Part shown: one piece after another, positions 31,677 to 40,142 of the stretch
Position numbering within the stretch: position 1 is the stretch's first letter
Layout: the number at the start of each line of letters is the position of its first letter
Source of the DNA: Mesobacillus sp. S13
GTDB lineage: Bacteria > Bacillota > Bacilli > Bacillales > Cytobacillaceae
Reading direction: 5' to 3'
NCBI RefSeq assembly: GCF_020422885.1
Contig: NZ_CP084622.1
Span: forward strand, 296,001 to 360,000
Length of the DNA stretch: 64,000 bases
Translations under genes and position numbers: made by a program
Notes under the pieces: generated by a model
Told to the model about the DNA's origin: nothing
The model's database searches: none
The model's input: only the letters and a program-made list of their open reading frames with translations

Positions 31677-32381
31677 TTGCTTGGAATAGTAGTGCAGCTC
31701 ATAATATCGTGGATTTTGCTTCGTGTTTTTTACAGGGAAAGCCTTGGTGCATTAGGAATCACACCATCAAAATCAAGGATGTCCCAACTAGCTATTGGGT
31801 TCATTTTCACCGCAATTCTTTGTACAGTAATACAACTGGTGGATTCTGCCCTGACAAATACGGACTGGACACTGAATGAAAATTTATCTGTCCTTGGCAC
31901 AATAAACTTCTTCTGGTGGAATGTGAAGTCAGTTGTCTTTGAGGAATTGATTTTTAGAGGAGCACTTCTCTACATCGCTATCCGAAAATGGGGAGCAAAG
32001 ACAGGGATCATTTTATCCGCAGTGGTCTTTGGAATCTATCACTGGTTTTCATTTGGAGTATTAGGAAATATTGTTTTGATGCTTGTTGTGTTCCTGATGA
32101 CGTCAATCTCTGGTTTAGTTTGGGCATATGCCTTTGATAAAACGAAATCGATGATGCTCCCAATTGGTCTCCACTTAGGATGGAACTTTGTTTTTAACTC
32201 CGTTTTCTCAAAAGGCCCTTTCGGGAATCAAATCCTGATCCCTCAAACAGACAAGGCAAATCAGCTTACAGATGTACTCTCCTTCTTCGTACAATTTCTC
32301 CTTCCTAATTTAGTTGTGCCTGCTCTCACATTTATCTTTATAAAATTCATATTGAAAAAGAATGCCAATGAACCCCTGTGA
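31677..32381 (+). CDS. CPBP-family intramembrane metalloprotease
   Basis: The 234-residue protein has about six membrane helices and the three CPBP/Abi motifs: EELIFRG (about residues 87-93), FGIYHW (about 119-124) with the first metal-binding histidine, and LHLGWNF (about 164-170). Relatives process prenylated or other membrane proteins, or give bacteriocin self-immunity. The start is TTG at 31677 with TTGGAG nine bases upstream. No better start is available without losing the first helix. A terminator overlaps its stop codon. Confidence 0.85.
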   Translation: MLGIVVQLIISWILLRVFYRESLGALGITPSKSRMSQLAIGFIFTAILCTVIQLVDSALTNTDWTLNENLSVLGTINFFWWNVKSVVFEELIFRGALLYIAIRKWGAKTGIILSAVVFGIYHWFSFGVLGNIVLMLVVFLMTSISGLVWAYAFDKTKSMMLPIGLHLGWNFVFNSVFSKGPFGNQILIPQTDKANQLTDVLSFFVQFLLPNLVVPALTFIFIKFILKKNANEPL

Positions 32382-32396
32382 TCAGGGGTTTCTTTG
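32371..32396 (+). terminator. Terminator overlapping the end of the CPBP gene
   Basis: AACCCCTG (32371-32378) and CAGGGGTT (32383-32390) pair around TGAT and are followed by TCTTT. The stop codon lies inside the loop and stem. Confidence 0.8.
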
Positions 32397-32504
32397 TGTT
32401 GTCTGCCTTTCTAAATCATCAATTGCACGGTGAATATTAGGAATTGCTCCATTCCTGCTTATAATTGCATCGATAAGGAGAGGAATCGCACGCTTTTCTT
32501 TCAT
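32382..32504 (-). pseudogene. Short minus-strand frame, probable gene remnant
   Basis: The frame encodes 40 residues beginning MKEKRAIPLLIDAIISRNG. The open frame runs about 15 codons upstream of this ATG but offers no convincing start or Shine-Dalgarno. The amino-acid composition looks protein-like, so it may be the 3' remnant of a lost gene or a tiny gene. I do not recognise it. Confidence 0.3.
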
Positions 32505-32584
32505 AATTTCACCAAGTACCTTTTTATGGAATAGCAGGCTAAAGCACTAATTTAAAAATTTTTCAGAAAAATTTAACAAAATAG

Positions 32585-32612
32585 TTGCAATCTAAATACT
32601 CTGTTATATAAT
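32585..32612 (+). promoter_or_regulatory. Sigma-A promoter of aceB-aceA
   Basis: TTGCAA (32585-32590) and a perfect TATAAT (32607-32612) are separated by 16 bases. They lie 52 bases upstream of the aceB start. Confidence 0.65.
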
Positions 32613-32663
32613 ACATATTAGAGATATTGATACTGTACTATAACAAAGGGGTGAAGACAGTAA

Positions 32664-34259
32664 ATGTCGACACAAACTACAGGAATTGAAATCGTAGGCA
32701 GCATGAAAAAAGGATATGAAGAAATTTTGACACCAGAGGCTCTTGATTTTGTTGAGAGACTTGAAAGGCATTTTGGTGAGCGCCGGGTAGAGTTGCTGGA
32801 AGCACGTGAAAAGCGCCAGGCAGAAATCAATGCAGGCAAGCTACCGGACTTTTTGCCGGAGACGAAGCACATCCGTGAAAGTGACTGGACAATCGCGCCA
32901 CTGCCAAAAGATCTGCAGGATCGCAGAGTCGAGATCACTGGTCCGACTGACAGGAAGATGGTCATCAATGCGCTCAATTCAGGAGCGAAGATTTTCATGG
33001 CGGACTGCGAGGATTCAACTTCGCCGACTTGGGAAGCGATTGTTGAAGGACAGATCAATCTAAGGGACGCCGTCAACAGGACGATCTCTTTTGAAAATCC
33101 AAATGGCAAAAAGTATCAATTGAATGAAAAAACAGCTGTTTTAATGGTTCGCCCGAGAGGCTGGCACCTAGAAGAAAAACATGTATTGCTCGATGGCAAC
33201 CCGATTTCCGGCGGATTATTCGATTTCGCGATGTACTTTTTCCACAATGCGAAAAAGCTGATAGAGCAGGGCACAGGCCCATACTTCTACCTTCCTAAGA
33301 TGGAGAGCCACCTTGAAGCTCGCCTATGGAACGATGTGTTCGTATATGCACAGAATCATCTTGGCATTCCACAGGGAACGATTAAAGCAACTGTTTTGAT
33401 TGAAACGATCCTGGCTTCCTTCGAAATGAATGAAATTCTATATGAGTTGAAAGAGCATTCCGCTGGATTGAACTGCGGGCGATGGGATTATATTTTCAGC
33501 TATCTGAAAAAACTGCGTTCACAGGATGATGTGATTTTACCGGATCGCTCCCAGGTTACGATGACGGTTCCATTCATGAGATCCTACTCGTTGCTGACGA
33601 TCCAGACTTGCCACCGTCGCATGGCACCGGCAATGGGTGGAATGGCGGCGCAAATCCCGATCAAAAATGACGAGAAAGCAAATGCTGAAGCATTCGCAAA
33701 GGTACGTGCGGATAAGGAACGTGAAGCCCGAGACGGCCATGATGGCACTTGGGTTGCACATCCAGGTCTGGTTCCAGTAGCCCTAGAAGCCTTCAATAAG
33801 GAAATGCCGGAACCAAACCAGATAGAATCTGGCAAGCAAAAGGATGTTGAGGTTAAAGCAGCTGATTTGCTTGCTGTACCAGAGGGGACTATAACAGAAG
33901 CCGGCGTCCGGATGAACATCAATGTCGGCATCCAGTATGTAGCTTCCTGGCTGAATGGCCGCGGCGCAGCTCCAATCCATAACCTGATGGAGGATGCCGC
34001 AACAGCCGAGATTTCCCGTGCGCAGCTATGGCAATGGATTCGCCATCCAAAAGGAGTCCTGGACGATGGCCGCAAAGTGACGGTTGAAATGTACCATGAA
34101 CTGAAGGAAGAGGAGCTTGAAAAAATCAAGCTGGAAGTCGGCGAAGCGGCATTTGAAAATGGGAAATTCGAGCAGGCAGCAGAAATGTTTGATGAATTGA
34201 TTCTAAATGATGAGTTCGTTGAATTTTTAACATTGCCTGGCTATCAGGCTTTAGCTTAA
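32664..34259 (+). CDS. aceB: Malate synthase A
   Basis: Malate synthase condenses glyoxylate with acetyl-CoA in the glyoxylate bypass. The 531-residue length is typical of isoform A. The catalytic TIM barrel carries [14 protein letters not shown] (about residues 111-124), [13 protein letters not shown] (about 160-172) with the active-site arginine, and [16 protein letters not shown] with the magnesium-binding glutamate. It is followed after 46 bases by aceA with no terminator between, so the two form an operon for growth on acetate or fatty acids. Confidence 0.97.
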   Translation: MSTQTTGIEIVGSMKKGYEEILTPEALDFVERLERHFGERRVELLEAREKRQAEINAGKLPDFLPETKHIRESDWTIAPLPKDLQDRRVEITGPTDRKMVINALNSGAKIFMADCEDSTSPTWEAIVEGQINLRDAVNRTISFENPNGKKYQLNEKTAVLMVRPRGWHLEEKHVLLDGNPISGGLFDFAMYFFHNAKKLIEQGTGPYFYLPKMESHLEARLWNDVFVYAQNHLGIPQGTIKATVLIETILASFEMNEILYELKEHSAGLNCGRWDYIFSYLKKLRSQDDVILPDRSQVTMTVPFMRSYSLLTIQTCHRRMAPAMGGMAAQIPIKNDEKANAEAFAKVRADKEREARDGHDGTWVAHPGLVPVALEAFNKEMPEPNQIESGKQKDVEVKAADLLAVPEGTITEAGVRMNINVGIQYVASWLNGRGAAPIHNLMEDAATAEISRAQLWQWIRHPKGVLDDGRKVTVEMYHELKEEELEKIKLEVGEAAFENGKFEQAAEMFDELILNDEFVEFLTLPGYQALA

Positions 34260-34305
34260 TAGATTGATAGATTCATATAAAAACAAACATTAGGAGGAAC
34301 AATAA

Positions 34306-35586
34306 ATGACTCAAGATCGTGTAAAGCAATTGCAGGAAAGCTGGGAAATGGATAGCAGATGGGCTGGGGTGGAAAGAACATATAGTGCAGAGGATGTCAT
34401 CAAGCTTCGCGGTTCAATCGATATTGAGCATACACTGGCACGCCGCGGTGCAGAAAAGCTGTGGAAGCTGGTACATGAGGAAGATTTCGTTAACGCTCTT
34501 GGTGCTTTGACTGGCAACCAGGCTGTCCAGCAGGTAAAAGCTGGCCTTAAGGCAATCTACTTGAGTGGCTGGCAGGTTGCAGCGGACGCTAACCTTTCCG
34601 GAAATATGTATCCTGACCAGAGTTTGTATCCGGCGAACAGCGTTCCCGCTGTTGTTAAGCGCATCAACCAGGCGTTGCAGCGTGCTGACCAGATCACTCA
34701 TGGCGAAGGAGACAATTCCATCGACTGGTTCGCACCAATCGTGGCGGATGCAGAAGCAGGCTTTGGCGGACAGCTGAATGTATTCGAATTGATGAAGGGT
34801 ATGATCGAAGCTGGCGCAGCAGGCGTTCACTTTGAGGACCAGCTATCTTCTGAAAAGAAATGCGGACACCTTGGCGGAAAGGTATTGCTTCCTACACAGA
34901 CAGCAGTCCGTAACTTGATTGCTGCCCGACTTGCGGCAGACGTCATGGGAACGCCAACCCTGATTGTGGCGCGTACTGATGCGAATGCAGCAGATTTGAT
35001 CACAAGCGATGTCGATCCATATGATGCTCCGTTCATCACAGGTGACAGGACTCCTGAAGGATTCTTCCGTGTGAAGGCTGGCCTTGACCAGGCAATCGCA
35101 CGCGGCTTGGCTTATGCTCCATATGCTGACCTTGTTTGGTGTGAAACTTCTGAGCCTGATCTGGATGAAGCCCGTCGTTTTGCTGAAGCGATCCACGAGA
35201 AGTATCCTGGCAAGCTGCTTGCTTACAACTGCTCGCCTTCATTCAACTGGAAAAAGAAGCTGGATGACGAGACGATCGCGAAATTCCAAGTCGAGCTTGG
35301 CAAAATGGGCTACAAGTTCCAGTTCGTTACACTTGCTGGCTTCCACGCATTGAACCACAGCATGTTCGAACTGGCTCGCGGCTACAAAGAGCGCGGCATG
35401 GCTGCCTACTCCGAACTGCAGCAAGCTGAGTTCGATAGCGAGCAGTATGGCTACACAGCTACAAGACACCAGCGCGAAGTCGGAACAGGCTACTTCGATG
35501 ATGTATCAATGGTCATTTCCGGAGGGACTTCCTCAACGACTGCGTTAAAAGGCTCTACCGAAGAAGCACAGTTCACTACTTCCTGA
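34306..35586 (+). CDS. aceA: Isocitrate lyase
   Basis: Isocitrate lyase splits isocitrate into glyoxylate and succinate. The 426-residue protein has the catalytic signature [14 protein letters not shown] (about residues 184-197), with the active-site cysteine. [11 protein letters not shown] (about 145-155) binds magnesium and substrate, and [11 protein letters not shown] (about 306-316) is also conserved. AGGAGG precedes the ATG. It is the second gene of the aceB-aceA operon. Two inverted repeats follow, the second a strong terminator. Confidence 0.97.
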   Translation: MTQDRVKQLQESWEMDSRWAGVERTYSAEDVIKLRGSIDIEHTLARRGAEKLWKLVHEEDFVNALGALTGNQAVQQVKAGLKAIYLSGWQVAADANLSGNMYPDQSLYPANSVPAVVKRINQALQRADQITHGEGDNSIDWFAPIVADAEAGFGGQLNVFELMKGMIEAGAAGVHFEDQLSSEKKCGHLGGKVLLPTQTAVRNLIAARLAADVMGTPTLIVARTDANAADLITSDVDPYDAPFITGDRTPEGFFRVKAGLDQAIARGLAYAPYADLVWCETSEPDLDEARRFAEAIHEKYPGKLLAYNCSPSFNWKKKLDDETIAKFQVELGKMGYKFQFVTLAGFHALNHSMFELARGYKERGMAAYSELQQAEFDSEQYGYTATRHQREVGTGYFDDVSMVISGGTSSTTALKGSTEEAQFTTS

Positions 35587-35599
35587 TCACGGGTTTTCT

Positions 35600-35630
35600 C
35601 TTCGCCTGGGCCCTCCAACTCAGGCGAAGA
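35600..35630 (+). other. Inverted repeat directly after aceA
   Basis: CTTCGCCTG and CAGGCGAAG pair around GGCCCTCCAACT. The stem is stable but the following ATTTACC is not a typical U run, so it may stabilise the 3' end rather than terminate. Confidence 0.6.
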
Positions 35631-35680
35631 TTTACCATATTAGTTTTTGATTTTTTAACCTTGCATTCTCCTATTTGTGT

Positions 35681-35713
35681 CCTTCTCTTCGAACTGAAGA
35701 GAAGGTTTTTTTT
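35681..35713 (+). terminator. Terminator of the aceB-aceA operon
   Basis: A perfect 10-bp stem CCTTCTCTTC/GAAGAGAAGG around GAACT is followed by eight T residues. Confidence 0.92.
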
Positions 35714-35784
35714 GCTCAAAATAGGATAACCTTAAACTAGCACAGACATTTGGGCGGAAACATACATAGTATTATATTGATCAT

Positions 35785-35930
35785 TACGGACAGAAAATGA
35801 AGGGAATGAAGGATTTTTGTCCATCATCAAGGCAATGACGGACAGATAAAGAATAGAATGAAGGATTTTTGTCCGTCATCCAGGCTGTGATGGACAAAAA
35901 TTAAATCGAACTCATGATTATTGTCCGTCT
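35785..35930 (+). repeat. Array E: three 52-bp repeats with inverted GGACA/TGTCC
   Basis: GGACA occurs at 35788, 35840 and 35892, and TGTCC at 35818, 35870 and 35922, so the period is exactly 52 bases and the inverted pair is offset by 30. Units 1 and 2 share GAATGAAGGATTTTTGTCC. The period, the two motifs and their offset are the same as in the large array at 49569-50256. The remaining bases of the 35714-36041 gap show only weak AT-rich sequence. Confidence 0.9.
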
Positions 35931-36041
35931 TTGCAGCAGCAGTGAGCAGAGTTTTAGCTCAAGGTGATTCGTAAGGGTTAATATTAGTGTGATGAATGAA
36001 GAACACAAATTGAGTGATGTATTAAGTTAGGGGTGACTAGG

Positions 36042-36488
36042 TTGAGCGATAGCAAACTGGATGAGTATCTGCAGCAGGGAATCCATGGTGCAAAACAGAC
36101 GAAGCCTGATGAGAGACGGCGTTTCCTTACGACACTGAGGGAGCGGGTGGTCATTGCGCTCACGCAGGGCGAGGTGATGAGGAAGGGTGTTGAACCTGAA
36201 GTCGAGCAGCTTATGGATGAAAATCGTGAAGCCCACCTCTTTTTAAATGGCCATATATCATATCGATATTTATCGGAATACATCAAAGCGGCTGAAAAGC
36301 GGGGCATTGAGTTCACGATCGTGACAAACAAGGATTATGACTCAGAGCTCGGACTTGTTTTGGCCCATAACCATGCGATTGATAAAGAGGAGATTTATCT
36401 TGGTAAAAAGAAACCGGTGATCCAGACGGCTCAAGCCAACAAGAAAAAGGGTTTCTTATCTGGGTTTAGGAAGTTATTTGGAAAATAG
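36042..36488 (+). CDS. yueI: YueI-family protein (DUF1694)
   Basis: The 148-residue soluble protein matches YueI/DUF1694. It starts with a Leu/Lys/Asp/Glu-rich helix, followed by GIHGAKQTKPDERRRFLTTLRER, HLFLNGHISYR, and IEFTIVTNKDYDSELGLVLAH. It ends with a basic tail KKKGFLSGFRKLFGK. Family function is unknown, but homologues fold as an L30e-like domain in some proteins. TTG at 36042 is favoured over GTG at 36033 because AGGGGTGA lies six bases before it. A strong terminator follows. Confidence 0.82.
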   Translation: MSDSKLDEYLQQGIHGAKQTKPDERRRFLTTLRERVVIALTQGEVMRKGVEPEVEQLMDENREAHLFLNGHISYRYLSEYIKAAEKRGIEFTIVTNKDYDSELGLVLAHNHAIDKEEIYLGKKKPVIQTAQANKKKGFLSGFRKLFGK

Positions 36489-36494
36489 AGACGG

Positions 36495-36524
36495 GAGGCA
36501 GCCTTTAAGGTTGCCTCTTTTTTT
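36495..36524 (+). terminator. Terminator after yueI
   Basis: GAGGCAGCC (36495-36503) pairs with GGTTGCCTC (36509-36517) with one wobble, followed by seven T residues. Confidence 0.9.
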
Positions 36525-36574
36525 GCCTCCATTTCAATTACTTTAAAAAAATAGCCCGAATTTTATAAAGGTGG

Positions 36575-36603
36575 TTGAAAAACGACATTAATGTCGTTAT
36601 AAT
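36575..36603 (+). promoter_or_regulatory. Promoter of the MFS-tetR operon
   Basis: TTGAAA (36575-36580) and TATAAT (36598-36603) are separated by 17 bases. The whole spacer is an 18-bp perfect palindrome that also includes the first T of the -10 box. Confidence 0.8.
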
Positions 36604-36633
36604 AAAATCAAGAAAAACGACACTACCGTCGTT
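36581..36633 (+). promoter_or_regulatory. Two operators for the downstream TetR-family repressor
   Basis: AACGACATTAATGTCGTT (36581-36598) is a perfect palindrome in the promoter spacer. AACGACACTACCGTCGTT (36616-36633) lies just downstream of the -10 box. Both have the form AACGAC-N6-GTCGTT, and their centres are 35 bases apart. Assignment to the TetR-type protein at 37873 is by context. Confidence 0.75.
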
Positions 36634-36653
36634 TTAAAAATGGAGGGATTATG

Positions 36654-37919
36654 ATGAATGGTCTTTCAAAAAACAAAGCGTTTATTACATTGATGCTAGC
36701 ACAGTTAATATCAAGTGTTGGTGACTGGTTGAGTGTCATTGCGATCATAACGATGGTTGGATTGAAGTGGGAGGCATCTCCAATGGAGGTGTCGATGATT
36801 ATCCTTTGTTTGGCGGTGCCAATGGCGCTGCTTGGACCTTTTACCGGAACGATTGCTGACAGGTTTAATAGAAAAGCATTAATGATTGTTTCAGACTTAG
36901 TGAGAGCAGGCCTTATTCTGATTCTAGCTTTTGCCAACTCACTCTGGACTGTTTATATTTGCTTGTTCATGATCGGAATGCTTTCAGCTATATTTGTCCC
37001 GGCAAAGAACGGCAAGCTTAAAGAGATTATAAATCAGGAAAACATGAAAAGCGCCATGTCGATTACTTCCATGATTGATTCAGGAACGAAGGTGCTGGGG
37101 CCATTGCTGAGCGGACTCCTGGTTTCGGCTTTTGGCACACAGCTGGTGTTTTTTATCGACTCCGGTACATTTGTCATTTCGGCGCTTCTGCTGCTCACTT
37201 TACCAAAGGCAGCGGCATCAATCAGGAGTGAGTCAGATGGATCCAAGGGAGCTTCGTTTAAAGAAGATTTTATAGAAGGAATCAGCTTTATCAAGGGAAA
37301 TCGTTTCTTGATAGTGGGAATTACGGTCTTAGGGGTGAGCCTGCTGATTTTACAGCTTTCTGACTCCCAAATCATCGTCTTACTCAGGGAACTGTCGAAT
37401 GTTTCACCTGACCTGTTTGGCTATATTGTTACGGCATCGGGGGTCGGGATGTTTTTTGCAGGATTGCTGTTGGCTAAAAAAACAGACTATAATGCTCTGA
37501 TTCTATTGTTCATTGGGGTTTGTGGGATTGGGGTCTCTTTTAGTTTGATGGCTGTATTGACTCGATTGGATTTAGACCTGCCAACTTTATGGGGTCCTGC
37601 TCTGGGATTGGTTGCTGGATTTTCTGCCGGCTTGGTGTTCATCCCCTTTCAGGCTGCTGTCCAAACCGATACTCCGGTACACATGACAGGCAGGGTTTTT
37701 GGTGTATTAAATAGTGTAACGACCACTGCAACAATCATCGGTCCATTGGTTGGAGGATTGCTTGCTACTATGCTGGGAGTAGTTCCAACATTTGTGATAA
37801 CAGGGCTCTTATTGGTTGCAGTCTCGGTGGTTGGTCTGATTTTTAAAAGTAAAATAGAACGGGGGAGAGTCAATGTCTCCGAAGGTCAGTCAGGAGCACA
37901 TGGAACAGCGTCGAGCTGA
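36654..37919 (+). CDS. MFS drug/efflux transporter
   Basis: The 421-residue protein is a 12-helix major facilitator of the macrolide-efflux (MefA/YfmO-like, MFS_3) type. It begins MNGLSKNKAFITLMLAQLIS. The loop 2-3 signature appears as GTIADRFNRKALMIVSDLVRAG (about residues 64-85), which includes the conserved Asp-Arg. GGAGGG is well placed for ATG 36654; another ATG is three bases earlier. Its 3' end overlaps the tetR-type gene by 47 bases. Two palindromes in its promoter suggest that this repressor controls it. The substrate is unknown, but an antimicrobial or toxic metabolite is typical. Confidence 0.87.
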   Translation: MNGLSKNKAFITLMLAQLISSVGDWLSVIAIITMVGLKWEASPMEVSMIILCLAVPMALLGPFTGTIADRFNRKALMIVSDLVRAGLILILAFANSLWTVYICLFMIGMLSAIFVPAKNGKLKEIINQENMKSAMSITSMIDSGTKVLGPLLSGLLVSAFGTQLVFFIDSGTFVISALLLLTLPKAAASIRSESDGSKGASFKEDFIEGISFIKGNRFLIVGITVLGVSLLILQLSDSQIIVLLRELSNVSPDLFGYIVTASGVGMFFAGLLLAKKTDYNALILLFIGVCGIGVSFSLMAVLTRLDLDLPTLWGPALGLVAGFSAGLVFIPFQAAVQTDTPVHMTGRVFGVLNSVTTTATIIGPLVGGLLATMLGVVPTFVITGLLLVAVSVVGLIFKSKIERGRVNVSEGQSGAHGTASS

Positions 37920-38511
37920 AATTCTGAAAGCGGCAGAGAAAGTTTTCATTGAATATGGTTATGAGCGGGCCACGATGAAGCACATCATGGACGCTGCGAA
38001 TGTCAGCAGAGGCGGGCTGTATCAATATTTTTCAAATAAAGAGGCAGTGTTCGAAACGATTCTTGAAGAAGGCTTATCGCTGGAATTGGATGAGACATTG
38101 GAGATGTTAAAGGAAAATGCGACATCTTATTGGGATATGCTCATGAAAACCATCTTTGGCGAGGGCGGGGAGCCTGATGATGAAATGGATCCTTTAGCCC
38201 CGGCAAAACTTGAGTATTTTATCATCGGAAGAAATGATGAGCACAGGAGAGCATACGGAAAAACACGATACAATAATGGCTTGAGTATTTATGCCAATAT
38301 TATCAATGACGGGCAAAGAAATGGTGAATTCAGCACGAGGTTTGACAATGAAATCGTTGCGCGTTCGATCATTGCGTTCATTGACGGCCTAGCGGTGGAG
38401 GACGCGATGTTATCGAGAGAAGATTTGAAAATCAAAGAGCAATCCATCTTGTTTGTACAGTATTTAAAAATGGCCTTGGGAATCAGTGAGCATTCGAGTC
38501 ATGGAAAATAA
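37873..38511 (+). CDS. TetR-family transcriptional repressor
   Basis: The 212-residue protein has an N-terminal helix-turn-helix of TetR type. RRAEILKAAEKVFIEYGYERAT is followed by MKHIMDAANVSRGGLYQYFSNKEAVFETIL (about residues 13-65). The C-terminal ligand domain is unlike any specific subfamily I can name. It overlaps the MFS gene by 47 bases, so the two are co-transcribed and translationally linked. It probably binds the AACGAC-N6-GTCGTT palindromes and is released by a compound that the transporter exports. Confidence 0.9.
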   Translation: MSPKVSQEHMEQRRAEILKAAEKVFIEYGYERATMKHIMDAANVSRGGLYQYFSNKEAVFETILEEGLSLELDETLEMLKENATSYWDMLMKTIFGEGGEPDDEMDPLAPAKLEYFIIGRNDEHRRAYGKTRYNNGLSIYANIINDGQRNGEFSTRFDNEIVARSIIAFIDGLAVEDAMLSREDLKIKEQSILFVQYLKMALGISEHSSHGK

Positions 38512-38567
38512 CACATTAGAGAATTTCCTCGAGTTTTCAATATCATAGGCATGCCTGCAATGGGGCA

Positions 38568-38592
38568 GGGGATGGAGCAGAATTCCATCCCC
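38568..38592 (+). other. Inverted repeat after the tetR-type gene
   Basis: GGGGATGGA and TCCATCCCC pair around GCAGAAT. No T run follows on either strand, so a role in termination is doubtful. It may protect the mRNA end. Confidence 0.5.
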
Positions 38593-38874
38593 TATTCTAG
38601 TTGTTTGTCCAATAATCGTAAAAATTTTTCCCGGGCATCTAAATCGCGAATCATTTTGTTAACGCGGAAGGAGCTTTGCAGATACCCCCTGACATAGCGG
38701 TTCACAAAAAATAAACGGCGGTACTTTTCATTTGTATATATGTCTTTGAACCATTCATGCTCATTCAGTCTTGCGATATTCTGATCCACTTTTTGCGTGT
38801 TTATGGAACCGCTTTGTCCTGCACTCGCAAATAGATCGCTGATTAAATCGAAAATAAAATGTAGGATGGAACAT
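38592..38874 (-). pseudogene. Frameshifted gene of unknown function
   Basis: The downstream frame (38592-38789) encodes NEHEWFKDIYTNEKYRRLFF and ends REKFLRLLDKQLE, which looks like real protein. It remains open upstream as SILHFIFDLISDLFASAGQS, but without a start codon. The only good start is ATG at 38874, preceded by GGAGGCG, and it is in another frame. Removing one C at 38868 would join them as MFILHFIFDL and onwards, about 94 residues. It is either a pseudogene by single-base insertion or a sequence error. I do not recognise the family. Confidence 0.55.
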
Positions 38875-38937
38875 CACGCCTCCACTTTAGGTACTTATTA
38901 AAATTATACTCGCTGAGTCTTTATGAAACTAGAAGTA

Positions 38938-39645
38938 TCAAATTAATATGAACAATAATGTTGAAGCTGCAACTCCTAAAATGAACGGAAGAAGCTTGCT
39001 CTTGCGTTCTTTTGGCAGTTCTTCTTTAATGGTGTTCAATAAAATTCCTCCTGCAAGCCAGCTGAACCACAGGGCGAAAATGAAGGTAGAGAGTGTGATG
39101 AAGAAGCCAAGCAGCCATCCCCCGACTACAGAAACTGCGAGGATCAACGAACCCCATGGGTCATAGCGCTTTTTGTGGTCAAGCCGAAGTCCGACATCGT
39201 TAATCATAAGATGCAAGGTGAAAACTGCTGTGAATATGACCACTGCTTTAGGTTCCTGCTTCAAACCTTTAATCAGGTAATAGCCAATGAAAGAATTATA
39301 GAGGACAAATGCTCCAATATGATAAATAAAGACAGAACGATGGGGGCTGTTCTGTTCAGATGCTTTTACAAAATGATTTATGGAATAAAAAACGATGAAG
39401 CCAACGGTCGCGACCAAGTATAAGCTATAATCTTCATAATGCTTGGGAATGTGTATTAGCTTATTGAATTCCTCCTGCACCTTCTGGAATTCAGGCAGAA
39501 GATGCACGATCACATAGGCAATGGATGCGCCACCGGCGAAGCTGAGAATTGGCTTACGCGGCTGCTCCATCAACTTGGAGTAGTATTTTACCGATAGATG
39601 AACTCCTGCTAACAGGATGACCAGGAAAAAAGTTAAGATAGCCAA
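38938..39645 (-). CDS. ZIP-like integral membrane protein
   Basis: The 235-residue protein has about seven to eight membrane helices. FAGGASIAYVIVHLLPEFQ and WLAGGILLNTIKEELPKER resemble the small-residue/acidic helices of ZIP metal transporters. HLMINDVGLRLDHK carries polar residues in a membrane context. However, the classic HxxxE motif of helices 4 and 5 is not obvious, so transport of metal is only a suggestion. TTG at 39645 is the preferred start because AAAGGAGG lies ten bases upstream; an 18-codon longer frame has no RBS. It is a single minus-strand gene. Confidence 0.7.
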   Translation of the reverse strand: MAILTFFLVILLAGVHLSVKYYSKLMEQPRKPILSFAGGASIAYVIVHLLPEFQKVQEEFNKLIHIPKHYEDYSLYLVATVGFIVFYSINHFVKASEQNSPHRSVFIYHIGAFVLYNSFIGYYLIKGLKQEPKAVVIFTAVFTLHLMINDVGLRLDHKKRYDPWGSLILAVSVVGGWLLGFFITLSTFIFALWFSWLAGGILLNTIKEELPKERKSKLLPFILGVAASTLLFILI

Positions 39646-39768
39646 GTTCTTTAAACCTCCTTTGGCTATACCTTCCCGCTGTTTATGAACAACAAACAAA
39701 TATCATGTTTTATAATTCTGCGATCTTCCTCTGCTTCTGTTAAAATAGTACAAACAGCAAGGCTTGTA

Positions 39769-39798
39769 TTGCTTTAACGTGGAAAACTTTGCTATGAT
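39769..39798 (+). promoter_or_regulatory. Candidate sigma-A promoter of gatCAB
   Basis: TTGCTT (39769-39774) and TATGAT (39793-39798) are 18 bases apart, about 42 bases upstream of the gatC start. Confidence 0.5.
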
Positions 39799-39840
39799 CA
39801 GTATTATTATTGTCTGACGATTTACAATGGAGGTGCTTTT

Positions 39841-40131
39841 ATGTCAAGGATTTCTGAGGAACAGGTGAAGCATGTTGCACACCTGGCGAGATTGGCGATT
39901 ACGGAAAAGGAAGCAAAAATGCTGACGGACCAGCTGGATAAAATCATTACATATGCTGAGCAGTTGAATGAGCTGAATACGGATAATGTTGAGCCCACTG
40001 CACATGTGCTTGAAATAAAGAATGTCATGCGGGAAGACCGTGCAAAAGAGGGCCTTCCGCGTGAAGAGGTTTTAAAGAATGCGCCTGAGCACCAGGATGG
40101 ACAGATCAAAGTGCCAGGAATTATAGAGTAG
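39841..40131 (+). CDS. gatC: Asp-tRNA(Asn)/Glu-tRNA(Gln) amidotransferase subunit GatC
   Basis: GatC is the small chaperone-like subunit of the GatCAB complex, which amidates Glu-tRNA(Gln) and Asp-tRNA(Asn). The 96-residue protein starts [20 protein letters not shown]. It ends with the typical extended segment [20 protein letters not shown] followed by [16 protein letters not shown] precedes the ATG. It is the first gene of gatCAB and lies 11 bases before gatA. Presence of the complex implies that this organism lacks a dedicated glutaminyl-tRNA synthetase. Confidence 0.95.
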   Translation: MSRISEEQVKHVAHLARLAITEKEAKMLTDQLDKIITYAEQLNELNTDNVEPTAHVLEIKNVMREDRAKEGLPREEVLKNAPEHQDGQIKVPGIIE

Positions 40132-40142
40132 GAGGACCGGCG

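Noticed and set aside
38568..38592. Intrinsic terminator after the tetR-type gene.
   Set aside because: The stem is good but no U run follows on either strand, so it is listed only as an inverted repeat.
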